Notes under the pieces: generated by a model
What the model saw: the letters and a program-made list of their open reading frames with translations, nothing else
What the model was told of the DNA's origin: nothing
Database searches by the model: none
Assembly: GCA_038209965.1 (NCBI GenBank)
Contig: JBBQXF010000122.1
Span: forward strand, 1 to 14,074
Direction: 5' to 3'
DNA from: JALONO01 sp038209965
GTDB taxonomy: Bacteria > Bacteroidota > Bacteroidia > Cytophagales > Thermoflexibacteraceae
DNA: 14,074 bases
Program-made: the position numbers and the translations under genes
Shown: positions 1-7,245 of the stretch, one piece after another
Numbering within the stretch: position 1 is the stretch's first letter
Layout: each line of letters opens with the position of its first letter

Positions 1-753
1 CTCCAAGGCTTCGGCCACCAAAAACGGCGTGGCCGTGGCAAAGAAGATGAAATAGTGGGTGGTGAGCACGGCCAGCATCAGCAAGATTTTGGGCACATTG
101 ATCGGTAGGCCCGTGGCAAGCCGCCAAACTTGCCGGCCCAGAAAAAGCACCAAAAAACCCAGAAAAAGGCCCCAAGTAATCTCGGTAATGCCTTCGGGCA
201 GGGAGGGGAACTGGGCTTGCAGTTCACGGTAGATCACGATCGGCCCTTTGATGTCGGTGTAGTCGTTGAAAAAACAGGCAAACATTCCACTGTAAAAAGT
301 GCCGTAGTCGAGCCAATTGTCCAAATCTTCGGTGTCGCGGTTGATGCCTTTGTAGGCCCGGAGAAAGCCGTAATGCTGGCGGATGATGTGGTAGCTGCCA
401 AAGAGCGAAGCGCCCACGATCAGCTCGCTCTCCCAGCCCATGCCCGTGAACACAAAACCCGCCAAAATGAAACCGAGCAAACCCCAAGTGTGGAGGATTT
501 TGCGTTTGGCAAATTCAGCCTTGTCCAAGTGGGTGCGGGCGAATGTCTGGAAAATATGGGGGTGGTCAAACAGCGCGGTAAAGAAAAAGTAGGTGATCAG
601 GATCGAATCGCCGTGCAGGATAAAATCAAAATGATGAGCGACCCGGTAAAGCCCAAAAAAAGCCAACGTAAACACGCAGCTCCCAATAAAAAAGAAAAGA
701 TCATAGCGTGGGCCGACTATCCACCGAAATTGAAAACTTTGGGCTTTAATCAT
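1..753 (-). CDS. Histidine-rich polytopic membrane protein of unknown function (C-terminus beyond window)
   Basis: The minus strand is open from an ATG at 753 down to base 1 (251 codons, no stop), so this is the N-terminal part of a longer protein. I do not recognise the family. It is strongly hydrophobic, with likely membrane segments near residues 19-36, 50-62, 91-108, 112-124, 193-206 and 218-250. Histidine motifs sit at or near segment ends: DHPH at 63-66, RTHLD at 73-77, YHIIRQHYG at 121-129 and THY at 232-234. Repeated His pairs in a polytopic protein recall membrane-embedded metal enzymes (for example Brp/Blh carotenoid oxygenases or fatty acid desaturases), but this is an analogy in layout only and I see no diagnostic motif for either. 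It is separated from secDF by a terminator hairpin, so it is probably its own transcription unit. Reading frames seen on the plus strand here are shadows of this gene. Confidence 0.82.
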   Translation of the reverse strand, partial: MIKAQSFQFRWIVGPRYDLFFFIGSCVFTLAFFGLYRVAHHFDFILHGDSILITYFFFTALFDHPHIFQTFARTHLDKAEFAKRKILHTWGLLGFILAGFVFTGMGWESELIVGASLFGSYHIIRQHYGFLRAYKGINRDTEDLDNWLDYGTFYSGMFACFFNDYTDIKGPIVIYRELQAQFPSLPEGITEITWGLFLGFLVLFLGRQVWRLATGLPINVPKILLMLAVLTTHYFIFFATATPFLVAEALE

Positions 754-768
754 GAAAAAAACTTTGGT

Positions 769-776
769 CAAAGATA
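769..776 (-). promoter_or_regulatory. Candidate -7 box for the membrane protein gene
   Basis: On the minus strand the sequence TATCTTTG matches the Bacteroidota -7 consensus TAnnTTTG exactly and ends 15 bases before the ATG at 753. No convincing -33 TTG lies at the usual distance. The implied leader would be only a few bases long. Confidence 0.35.
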
Positions 777-851
777 GGGGAAGTTTGCCTTTTTATGGGG
801 CGGGGCCAGAAAAAAGTCGGGCAGGTACCTGAGTGGGCACTGGCCAACAAT

Positions 852-888
852 AAAGCCGTGCCGCCAGAACAACTGGCGACACGGCTTT
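852..888 (-). terminator. Rho-independent terminator downstream of secDF
   Basis: A 16-bp stem with a 5-nt loop: arms 852-867 and 873-888. On the minus strand all 16 positions pair, one of them as G-U; on the plus strand that position is a mismatch. This favours use by minus-strand RNA. The stem opens with AAA and closes with TTT followed by ATTGTT, a modest U-rich tail. It lies about 70 bases past the secDF stop and ahead of the next minus-strand gene. Confidence 0.72.
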
Positions 889-956
889 GACCAATTCATC
901 ACTACGTGCGGGACACCAGCCTATTTCACATGCCCGCTTGCAGCTTTTGCCTTGAA

Positions 957-3900
957 CTAGGCTTTGGCTGGTTTCACAACAATTTTTTCTACCGGCTTGG
1001 CCTCGTTGACTTGGTTCATTTGGGCAATATCCTTCTCTTTGAGCGTATCCACTACAATGGCCGACGCGATGTAGATCGAGGAGTAAGTACCGAAAATGAG
1101 ACCGAGTACCATGGCAAACGAGAAGCCCCGCAGTGCTTCGCCACCCGCCAAGAACAGGATGAACACCACGACAAACGTAGTGAACGCAGTGATGATAGTC
1201 CGGCTGAAAGTGCTGTTGATGGCGTTGTTCATCGTGGCAACGATATTGCCTTCGTGTTTCTCGGTCAGGTACTCCCGCACCCGGTCAAACACGACCACGG
1301 TATCATTGATCGAGTAACCGATGATGGTCAAGATGGCCGCCACATAGACTTGGTCGATCTCGACCGAGAAGCCCAGTGCACGGGCAATGGCCGTGCTGGC
1401 GATCACAATCAGCACGTCGTGGGCCAAGGCCAACACCGCACCCAAGCTGAACTGCCACTTGCGGAACCGGAGCCAGATGTAAGCAAAAATGGCAGCGAGC
1501 GAGGCCAAGATGGCTTCGAGGGCCGAATCACGGATGTCGTTGGCCACGGTAGCCCCTACTTTGGACGAGCTGAGGATCTGCGGCTTTTGGGCACTGTACT
1601 TTTGTAAACCAGTTTCCAAAGCTGCCTGCACCTTGGCGTCGGCTTGATCCGAATCATCACCGATCAAGTAGCTCGTGGTTACTTTTACCTTGTTGTCGCC
1701 GTCATAGCTCTTCACCTCCGTACCCACATTGTTGAAATCATCCACCAAGTCGGCGCGGATGGCCGAGGCCACTACCGGCCCGTTAAACTCCACGATGTAA
1801 GTCCGGCCACCTTTAAAGTCGGTGCCAAGGTTTAAACCCTGAATGGCGGCCAAGCCCAAACCGACCACAATGACAATACCCGAGAAAGCGTAGGCCAATT
1901 TGCGCTTACCGATAAAATCAACCCCACTGACATTGAGCATATTGAGCGTAGCCGGGATGGAAAACGACAACTTGCTATCGTCACCTTTGCGGGCCGTCAA
2001 TGCCATGATGAGCACCCGTGATACAAACACGGCAGTGAAGAACGAACAGAAAATACCGATCATCAATGTAATGGCGAAACCCTTGATCGGGCCGGTGCCG
2101 AAAGTATAAAGGAAGAATGCCGTGAGGAGCGTGGTCAAGTTGGAGTCAAAAATGGTCCAGAATGCCTTGGTATAACCTTCGTCAATGGCGGCGAGCAGTT
2201 TCTTGCCACCGCGCATTTCTTCGCGGATCCGCTCAAAGATAAGTACGTTGGCATCCACGGCCATCCCGATGGTGAGCACTATGCCCGCAATACCGGGGAG
2301 GGTGAGGGCGGCTTCCAAGTTGGCCAAGATCCCAATGATGAAAAAGATGTTGAACAACAGCGCACCATTGGCCACTAGCCCACTCATGGCGTAGTAAACC
2401 GACATGAACAACACCACTATGACAAAACCGATGGTGATAGACCGCAAACCTTGATTGATCGACTCTTGGCCCAGTGATGGACCCACGACGGCCTCTTCCA
2501 CTATTCGGGTTGGTGCGGGCAACTTGCCCACTTTCAAGATATTGGCCAAATCTTTGGCTTCTTCAATGGTGAAATTGCCGGAGATGGATGAACTTCCCCC
2601 CGCGATTTCCGACTGCACCACTGGGGCCGAATACACGTAGCCGTCGAGCACGATGGCGATTTGGCGCTTGAGGTTGCCAGCCGTCATTTTTTTCCAGATC
2701 CGGCTGCCTTCGGCGTTCATGGTCATCTGCACATCGGGGTTGCCGCGCTCGTCAATGCCTTGGCTGGCGTTGGAAATCACTTCACCCGTGAGTGGGGCCT
2801 TGGCATTTTTGGGCTTTTTGATGGCATTGAGTTGGTACAAGCTGTTTTTCTCGTCCATTGCCTTCACATCCCACATAAACTGGAAGTTGGGGGGGAACTG
2901 GGCCTTCACTCCTGGGTCATTGATCAGACTGTTGATCAGCGCGGTATCTTGGGCTTGGTAAGCCAGCATCCCACTTTGGGGGTCAGCAGCCAAGCGGGTC
3001 AGCAGGGGCGAATATTGGCTTTCCATGGCCTTTTGCAACGAATCAGCGGTTTTTTTGCGCTGGGCAGCCGTGTCCAATTTGGGGCCTTTGGCAATGGCCA
3101 CGCTGTCGGTCTTGGTGCTGTCATTGGCAAACAGATCGTCATTGGCCGAGGGGGTGGCGATACTCGAGGTATCGGCGGGGGTGCCCGATTTTACTCTTTG
3201 CTTGCGCACTATGTAATCATTGGCCGCTTGCAAATAGGGGCCATACTCGTTGCCCTGCCACACTTCGAAAAACTCCAACTTGGCCGTGCCCTGCAGCAAC
3301 TTGCGCACCCGGGCGGGATTGTCCACCCCTGGCAGCTCCACTTGGATGCGGCCGGTGCCCGGGATCCGCTGCACGTTGGGGTTGGTCACGCCAAATTTAT
3401 CAATCCGGGTTTTGATGATGTTGTAAGAACGGTCAATCGCCCCTTCCACTTCTTGGGTGATGATGCGCTTGATGTCGGTTTCAGGTGTTTTGAAATCGAT
3501 GTTGCCAGTGGTGGACGCATTGGCAAAAATGCTGGAAAGTTTCCCCGTCCCGGCCAAGGCTTCATATTCGCTGAAAAATAGTTCAGTGAATGACGACTGG
3601 CTGCTCACCACTTTTTTTTGGGTAGCGGCCAACGCTTGGCGAAAAATGGGGTCTCCACTTTTTTCGCCCGCCATTGCCGTGATGATTTCCACCGGCGACA
3701 CTTCCAGCACCACGTGCATTCCGCCTTGTAAGTCAAGGCCAAGGTGCAATTCAAATTCTTTGACTTCTTTCAAAGTGAAACTGGTGATGCCCAAGTCGTA
3801 AACGGGCTTGTTCCACAGTGAATCATAATATTTTTGACGTTTGTCGTAGTCAATTTTGCCTGACTTGTCACGGGCATACGCCTCAGCTTTTCCTTTGATG

Positions 3901-3989
3901 TTGTTCGAAACAATGGAGAAAGACAGGTAAAAGATGCACAAAACGGTGATGATCACCGTCAACGCCACAACGAATCCTCGGTTACGCAT
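957..3989 (-). CDS. secDF: Fused protein translocase subunit SecDF
   Basis: Inner-membrane RND-type accessory subunit of the Sec translocon; it uses the proton gradient to help pull exported proteins out of SecYEG. The 1010 residues hold SecD then SecF in one chain, as is usual in Bacteroidota. SecD: first membrane helix at about 6-27, the conserved LGLDLQGG at 83-90, a large periplasmic region, and the membrane motif GMAVDANVLIFER at 575-587 with Asp579. SecF: LGTDFKGG at 721-728 and GYSINDTVVVFDR at 901-913 with Asp906; these membrane aspartates correspond in position to those implicated in proton transport. A Ser/Thr/Asp/Lys-rich stretch at about 267-322 interrupts the periplasmic domain and looks like a flexible insert. 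The C-terminal tail is lysine-rich and soluble. No frameshift is seen. The ATG at 3989 begins directly before a typical basic N-terminus and helix. It is likely monocistronic, given the hairpin after its stop. Confidence 0.97.
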   Translation of the reverse strand: MRNRGFVVALTVIITVLCIFYLSFSIVSNNIKGKAEAYARDKSGKIDYDKRQKYYDSLWNKPVYDLGITSFTLKEVKEFELHLGLDLQGGMHVVLEVSPVEIITAMAGEKSGDPIFRQALAATQKKVVSSQSSFTELFFSEYEALAGTGKLSSIFANASTTGNIDFKTPETDIKRIITQEVEGAIDRSYNIIKTRIDKFGVTNPNVQRIPGTGRIQVELPGVDNPARVRKLLQGTAKLEFFEVWQGNEYGPYLQAANDYIVRKQRVKSGTPADTSSIATPSANDDLFANDSTKTDSVAIAKGPKLDTAAQRKKTADSLQKAMESQYSPLLTRLAADPQSGMLAYQAQDTALINSLINDPGVKAQFPPNFQFMWDVKAMDEKNSLYQLNAIKKPKNAKAPLTGEVISNASQGIDERGNPDVQMTMNAEGSRIWKKMTAGNLKRQIAIVLDGYVYSAPVVQSEIAGGSSSISGNFTIEEAKDLANILKVGKLPAPTRIVEEAVVGPSLGQESINQGLRSITIGFVIVVLFMSVYYAMSGLVANGALLFNIFFIIGILANLEAALTLPGIAGIVLTIGMAVDANVLIFERIREEMRGGKKLLAAIDEGYTKAFWTIFDSNLTTLLTAFFLYTFGTGPIKGFAITLMIGIFCSFFTAVFVSRVLIMALTARKGDDSKLSFSIPATLNMLNVSGVDFIGKRKLAYAFSGIVIVVGLGLAAIQGLNLGTDFKGGRTYIVEFNGPVVASAIRADLVDDFNNVGTEVKSYDGDNKVKVTTSYLIGDDSDQADAKVQAALETGLQKYSAQKPQILSSSKVGATVANDIRDSALEAILASLAAIFAYIWLRFRKWQFSLGAVLALAHDVLIVIASTAIARALGFSVEIDQVYVAAILTIIGYSINDTVVVFDRVREYLTEKHEGNIVATMNNAINSTFSRTIITAFTTFVVVFILFLAGGEALRGFSFAMVLGLIFGTYSSIYIASAIVVDTLKEKDIAQMNQVNEAKPVEKIVVKPAKA

Positions 3990-4032
3990 ATTTTTTTATA
4001 TTTGGGTAAAGAAAAATGAACAGAAATAAGAC

Positions 4033-4052
4033 TGCAACGCCTTGGGGTTGCA
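4033..4052 (-). other. Short hairpin between the small exported gene and secDF
   Basis: TGCAAC and GTTGCA form a perfect 6-bp stem around an 8-nt loop, about 70 bases past the stop of the small gene at 4120. The minus strand is T-rich after it but has no true U-run. It could be a weak terminator or part of the secDF leader. The rest of 3990-4119 shows no gene. Confidence 0.3.
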
Positions 4053-4119
4053 TTGGAATCGACAAAACAGCCGAACTGGTAATTGAGGGTTGGCAGAAAC
4101 TGGTTCTGGATCAGTTTAA

Positions 4120-4500
4120 CTAGGGCGCATTGGGCACTATGGCCGTATGGAAGAGAATGGCCAAAAATGGCGAAGAGAACAGGGTGTTCCCGGTCCGGAT
4201 GGGGATGGTAAGTGGCACCAACACGATTTGGACAGCGGTCGGGGGCACAAAACTGGCCTTGGCAATATCCAAGTGCAGGCCCGCATTGGTAACAGCGTGA
4301 AAAGGAGCCGTTTCGGAAACAACTTCCTGATCCGCTTCCGGGGAATCACTGGGCCCCGCTTCGCCCACTTGCGTTCCCTGAGCATAGCAGCCCGCCAACT
4401 TAATGGCAGGGTAGGCATAGGCTGGAGCCAACACCGCGTTGACCACCAACAGCAGGAAGAAGAGGCTAAAGAAGCGTGATATGGACCGGCGTTGTTTCAT
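4120..4500 (-). CDS. Small exported protein of unknown function
   Basis: I do not recognise a family. From the ATG at 4500 the product has 126 residues. It begins with a basic MKQRRSISR followed by a hydrophobic run to about residue 25 and an AYA-type cleavage site, so it is a likely Sec signal peptide. The mature part is short, acidic near its start, then turns hydrophobic (VQIVLVPLTIPI), and ends in IVPNAP. An in-frame ATG at 4575 would add 25 residues ahead of the signal. I reject it because that would bury the signal sequence, and because a perfect -7 box (4533-4540) lies between the two starts. The gene stands alone between hairpins. Presence in the periplasm or outer membrane is inferred from the signal only. 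Coding status is fairly likely but rests on the signal peptide and promoter rather than on homology. Confidence 0.6.
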   Translation of the reverse strand: MKQRRSISRFFSLFFLLLVVNAVLAPAYAYPAIKLAGCYAQGTQVGEAGPSDSPEADQEVVSETAPFHAVTNAGLHLDIAKASFVPPTAVQIVLVPLTIPIRTGNTLFSSPFLAILFHTAIVPNAP

Positions 4501-4532
4501 ATTGGGCAAGGCCCATTTATCAATTGCGTTCG

Positions 4533-4540
4533 CAAAAGTA
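4533..4540 (-). promoter_or_regulatory. -7 box for the small exported protein gene
   Basis: TACTTTTG on the minus strand fits TAnnTTTG perfectly and ends 32 bases before the ATG at 4500. This supports that start over the upstream in-frame ATG at 4575. I see no matching -33 element at 19-21 bases. Confidence 0.45.
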
Positions 4541-4677
4541 GGGCATTTCCCCAAAAATTTATTTTTCGCCGCCATTATATTTTGACCGACGGCTTATTTG
4601 GCCCGTTTATTTCCCCAAAATCAAAAAAGTACTGGCTTAATATGCAATTTTTTAGCCTGATTTTCAATATTCTACCC

Positions 4678-4709
4678 TTTTGCGCCAACCAATATTGATT
4701 GGCGCAAAA
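4678..4709. repeat. 32-bp near-perfect palindrome
   Basis: Arms 4678-4693 and 4694-4709 match at 15 of 16 positions, with outer TTTTGCGCCAA / TTGGCGCAAAA. It lies about 70 bases past the stop of the DUF1080 gene and upstream of the small exported gene's promoter. The arms begin with T-runs and end with A-runs on both strands, which is the reverse of a standard intrinsic terminator, and no U-tract follows. It may be an mRNA-end hairpin or a protein-binding site. The surrounding intergenic DNA (4576-4778) is AT-rich and holds no gene that I can support. Confidence 0.6.
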
Positions 4710-4778
4710 AGGCCCGGCAAAAACGTTCAACCATTTTATGCCGATTAAAGGATCGGGGCCATTTGTGGCAGTTCAACC

Positions 4779-5564
4779 CTAAAAGTCAGTAGCGGCCCGT
4801 TTGAGGTTCAGTTTTTTGATCCAGATATTGCGGTAGAACACCTCATGGCCTTCGGCTTGGAGTTTCAGCCCTTCGGGTGTATCGGTGATGCCCTTGCCGC
4901 CACCGTTGCCGCCATCCACCCCCGAGTTTGGCCCGCCCCACACTTGGTCAATGCGCTGGTTGGTGTGGACTTTTACGCCGTTAAAATATACCGTGACCAG
5001 CGCTTTTTCCACCAGCTTGCCCGCTTTGAACCGGGCCGCCCGAAACACGATGTCATAGGCGTTCCATTGGCCCAAACCCTTGTACACCGAATAAGGGGCC
5101 GCCACCTGGTTGATCACCGCGCCCATCCCGTGGTTGGTGGAGTCGCCGTCGAGCACTTGGATTTCGTAGCGGTTTTGGAGGTACACCCCGCTGTTCCCCC
5201 CCGGGTTGGCGATCAGGAACTCCACGTGGAGCCGGGCATCCCCGTATTTGTTTTTCGTCACCAAATCGGCGGCGCCATATTTGCCCCCGGCCGCCGCCGG
5301 ATCATTGCTGTTCATGGCCGTGCCCGGGCCGGCGGGATCTTTGACAATCTCCCACTTGAGGGGCAGACTGGCTCTCAGGCCCGGGCCGGCCCAATAGGTC
5401 CAGTTTTGATCCAGCAGTTGGCGCGAGCCGTCAAACAGGGTTTCCGCGCCTTTGGGGGCCGAAGTGCCCACGCCCACTTGGGCCAGCCCTGCCCACGGGC
5501 GGCCCGCTAGCAATAAAAACAGGCACGCAATGGCCGGGACAATAAAATCAGTGTTCTTTTTCAT
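4779..5564 (-). CDS. Exported DUF1080 (3-keto-disaccharide hydrolase family) protein
   Basis: A 261-residue protein with an N-terminal hydrophobic signal (about residues 8-29, ending near GLAQ) and one jelly-roll/LamG-like DUF1080 domain. Family hallmarks are visible in order: TLFDGS at 42-47, the core strand pair with HVEFLIANPGGNSGVYLQ at 113-130 and YEIQVLD at 133-139, GQWNAYDIVFRAARF at 165-179, VYFNGVKVH at 192-200, and the closing HEVFYRNIWIK at 240-250. A glycine-rich loop at 210-224 is longer than I would expect. Some members of this family hydrolyse 3-keto-glycosides; many are known only as secreted sugar-related proteins, so the substrate here is not known. Its ATG overlaps the stop of the YdjC-like gene as ATGA (5561-5564), so the two are translationally coupled. 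Location should be periplasm or outer surface. Confidence 0.9.
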   Translation of the reverse strand: MKKNTDFIVPAIACLFLLLAGRPWAGLAQVGVGTSAPKGAETLFDGSRQLLDQNWTYWAGPGLRASLPLKWEIVKDPAGPGTAMNSNDPAAAGGKYGAADLVTKNKYGDARLHVEFLIANPGGNSGVYLQNRYEIQVLDGDSTNHGMGAVINQVAAPYSVYKGLGQWNAYDIVFRAARFKAGKLVEKALVTVYFNGVKVHTNQRIDQVWGGPNSGVDGGNGGGKGITDTPEGLKLQAEGHEVFYRNIWIKKLNLKRAATDF

Positions 5565-6427
5565 GGTTTGGAGTTGGTAAAGGCTTGTTTGGTGCTGATC
5601 AATTTGATCCCTCTTTTTTCAATGAGTTTGCGGACGGCCGGGCTGGTAAACGCTTTGGTCACTCCATCCCGGTCGAAAGCGACCCGCTCGTAGCCCACGT
5701 GGCCCACCCCCAGCATATCGCCTTCGTTATGGCCGGGGTGCTCGATCAAGTAGTGGGTGCCAGCGGGCAGCTCGGCCAGAATTTTCAATAAATCTGCCTC
5801 TTTTTGTTGGGGCGATTTGTCGGCTCCACCAAACCCTTTTATGGGCGTGGCGTTGGGCGGCATTTCCAACGGCAACTGATACTCGGCCGCCAACCGGTCG
5901 ACCAGCGCCTTGATTTCGGGACTGGCCCGGTTGCAGCCCATGTGTGCGCTCAGGTGACTGGCCTGCGGGAGGTGCTTTTTCACCAGCTCGATTTGAGCAC
6001 GCAACTCCGCTTCCACCTCGGCCAAGTTGAGTTGGTGCTTGCGCAAATAGTCGCTGTGGGGCAGGTTTTGGTTTTCCCACACAAACTGCGGAAAATAGCC
6101 ATCGGCATCAACCACGCTGGGCGCAGGGGTCAGGGGCCGCCAGCGCAGGTTTTCCCATTCGCTGGTCAGCACCAAGTGAATGCCCACATCGTAGCCTGGG
6201 TGGGCCTTGAGCAGCTTTACGGCTTCGGGAAACCACGGCGTGGGGGCCATGATCTCCACCGACTGGCCAATGCCCTTGGTGAACACTTCGATGCAGGCCT
6301 GATTGGCCGTGTGGCAAAAGCCAATATCATCCGACCGGACAATGAGCCGGATCTCGGGTTGGGTTTCTTGGGCCAGTACCGGGGCCAGCCCGCACCAGAC
6401 AAAACACAGCGCAATGAGCAATCGCAT
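5561..6427 (-). CDS. Exported YdjC/ChbG-like carbohydrate deacetylase
   Basis: A 288-residue member of the YdjC/ChbG/HpnK family, metal-dependent enzymes that remove acetyl groups from N-acetylated sugars; E. coli ChbG acts on chitobiose. Visible motifs: RSDDIGFCH at 31-39 (the Asp pair typical of the metal site), GIHLVLTSEW at 82-91 with His84, HLSAHMGCN at 158-166 with His158 and His162, and EHPGHNEGD at 229-237. Residues 1-20 form a signal peptide ending in VLAQ, unlike cytoplasmic ChbG, so the enzyme should act in the periplasm or outside. It is the first gene of a two-gene unit with the DUF1080 protein, sharing an ATGA overlap. Together they suggest processing of an extracellular or periplasmic glycoside, but the actual substrate cannot be read from sequence. 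A degenerate -7 box (TACATTTC, 6461-6468) may drive the unit. Confidence 0.92.
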   Translation of the reverse strand: MRLLIALCFVWCGLAPVLAQETQPEIRLIVRSDDIGFCHTANQACIEVFTKGIGQSVEIMAPTPWFPEAVKLLKAHPGYDVGIHLVLTSEWENLRWRPLTPAPSVVDADGYFPQFVWENQNLPHSDYLRKHQLNLAEVEAELRAQIELVKKHLPQASHLSAHMGCNRASPEIKALVDRLAAEYQLPLEMPPNATPIKGFGGADKSPQQKEADLLKILAELPAGTHYLIEHPGHNEGDMLGVGHVGYERVAFDRDGVTKAFTSPAVRKLIEKRGIKLISTKQAFTNSKP

Positions 6428-6480
6428 CCTAACTTTTGGGGTTGAGTGGCCTTCAATACGGAAATGTAGGACTTATTATT

Positions 6481-6488
6481 TAACTTTG
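6481..6488 (+). promoter_or_regulatory. -7 box for the Uma2-family gene
   Basis: TAACTTTG matches TAnnTTTG exactly and ends 15 bases before the ATG at 6504. It sits in a 76-base divergent gap with the YdjC-like gene. It supports 6504 over the in-frame ATG at 6303, which lies inside the opposite gene. No clear -33 TTG is seen. Confidence 0.45.
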
Positions 6489-6503
6489 ATAAAAATACGG
6501 TTC

Positions 6504-7139
6504 ATGGTCATCACCGAAAATTTTTTGGAAAACATTATCCAGCAACTTGAGGGAAAAGCGCTGGTTCGTGTGCCCGCTTCTGAGGCGGAATATCTCTCAA
6601 TGGCTGATCATTTTCCCCATAAAATTGAATATCACGCCTCCGAAATTATTGCAATGGGATTATCCACACCTTGGCACGAAGCACTGGTTTCCAATCTTAT
6701 TTGGTTACTACAAAACATTTTTGTGAATGACAACGAAATCCTCATCCTATCCAGCAACACTGGCATCCACGTTCCCCGGTTCGAGGGTGGCTATTATATG
6801 CCCGATGTGGTGGTGGTCAAGGGCGGGCTAAAATTCAAGGACGGCTCCAACTGTATCATTACCAACCCCTACCTGATCGTGGAAGTGCTCTCGCCTACCA
6901 CCACTGTCTATGATTTTGCCGAAAAGCTGGTCGAATACAAGAAGATGCCCGGTTTGGAGCAAATTCTTTTTGTGAGCCAACACGAAATGTCGGTCATGAG
7001 CTTTATCCGCACCGACCAGCCCAACACTTGGCTCAACCAAGATTTTGGGGGGCCTGACGATTTGCTCCCATTGCTCGGCGCCGAAGCCTCGCTCAAGGAC
7101 GTGTACCGAAAAATCCAGTTTGGCAAAGCGGGCCAATAG
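6504..7139 (+). CDS. Uma2-family PD-(D/E)XK endonuclease-like protein
   Basis: A 211-residue protein of the Uma2 (DUF820) family, restriction-endonuclease-fold proteins that are abundant in Cytophagales and cyanobacteria and whose cellular role is mostly unknown. The expected core is visible: YYMPDVVVV at 97-105 with Asp101, then NPYLIVEVLSPTT at 121-133 with Glu127, then DFAEKLVEYKK at 138-147, which supplies the helix that follows the active site. The candidate PD...E-x-x motif is therefore intact, although the usual E-x-K lysine is replaced by E-V-L, as is common in this family. The start at 6504 is chosen because a -7 box lies just upstream and the longer frame from 6303 would run inside the opposite gene. 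The MFS gene follows on the same strand with a gap of about 106 bases. Confidence 0.88.
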   Translation: MVITENFLENIIQQLEGKALVRVPASEAEYLSMADHFPHKIEYHASEIIAMGLSTPWHEALVSNLIWLLQNIFVNDNEILILSSNTGIHVPRFEGGYYMPDVVVVKGGLKFKDGSNCIITNPYLIVEVLSPTTTVYDFAEKLVEYKKMPGLEQILFVSQHEMSVMSFIRTDQPNTWLNQDFGGPDDLLPLLGAEASLKDVYRKIQFGKAGQ

Positions 7140-7148
7140 TCGCCGATC

Positions 7149-7208
7149 TCTCAGGCTATCTTTCAGCCGATCCCTCAAACATTTTCAGGCGACCCTTCAG
7201 GCGACCCC
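7149..7208. repeat. Degenerate 12-bp tandem repeat, about five units
   Basis: TCA triplets recur at 7151, 7163, 7175, 7185 and 7197, that is with steps of 12, 12, 10 and 12 bases. The last two units, TTCAGGCGACCC at 7184-7195 and 7196-7207, are identical. The array fills most of the gap between the Uma2 and MFS genes. Confidence 0.7.
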
Positions 7209-7245
7209 ACTTATTTTTATGATCGGGATACCTCCCCCATCTTCC

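Noticed and set aside
130..777. Long plus-strand frame opposite the left-edge membrane protein
   Set aside because: Its product is low-complexity with no domain, and the opposite strand encodes a coherent polytopic membrane protein.
2661..3581. 306-codon plus-strand frame inside secDF
   Set aside because: It is antisense to a complete, well-conserved SecDF and shows no domain of its own.
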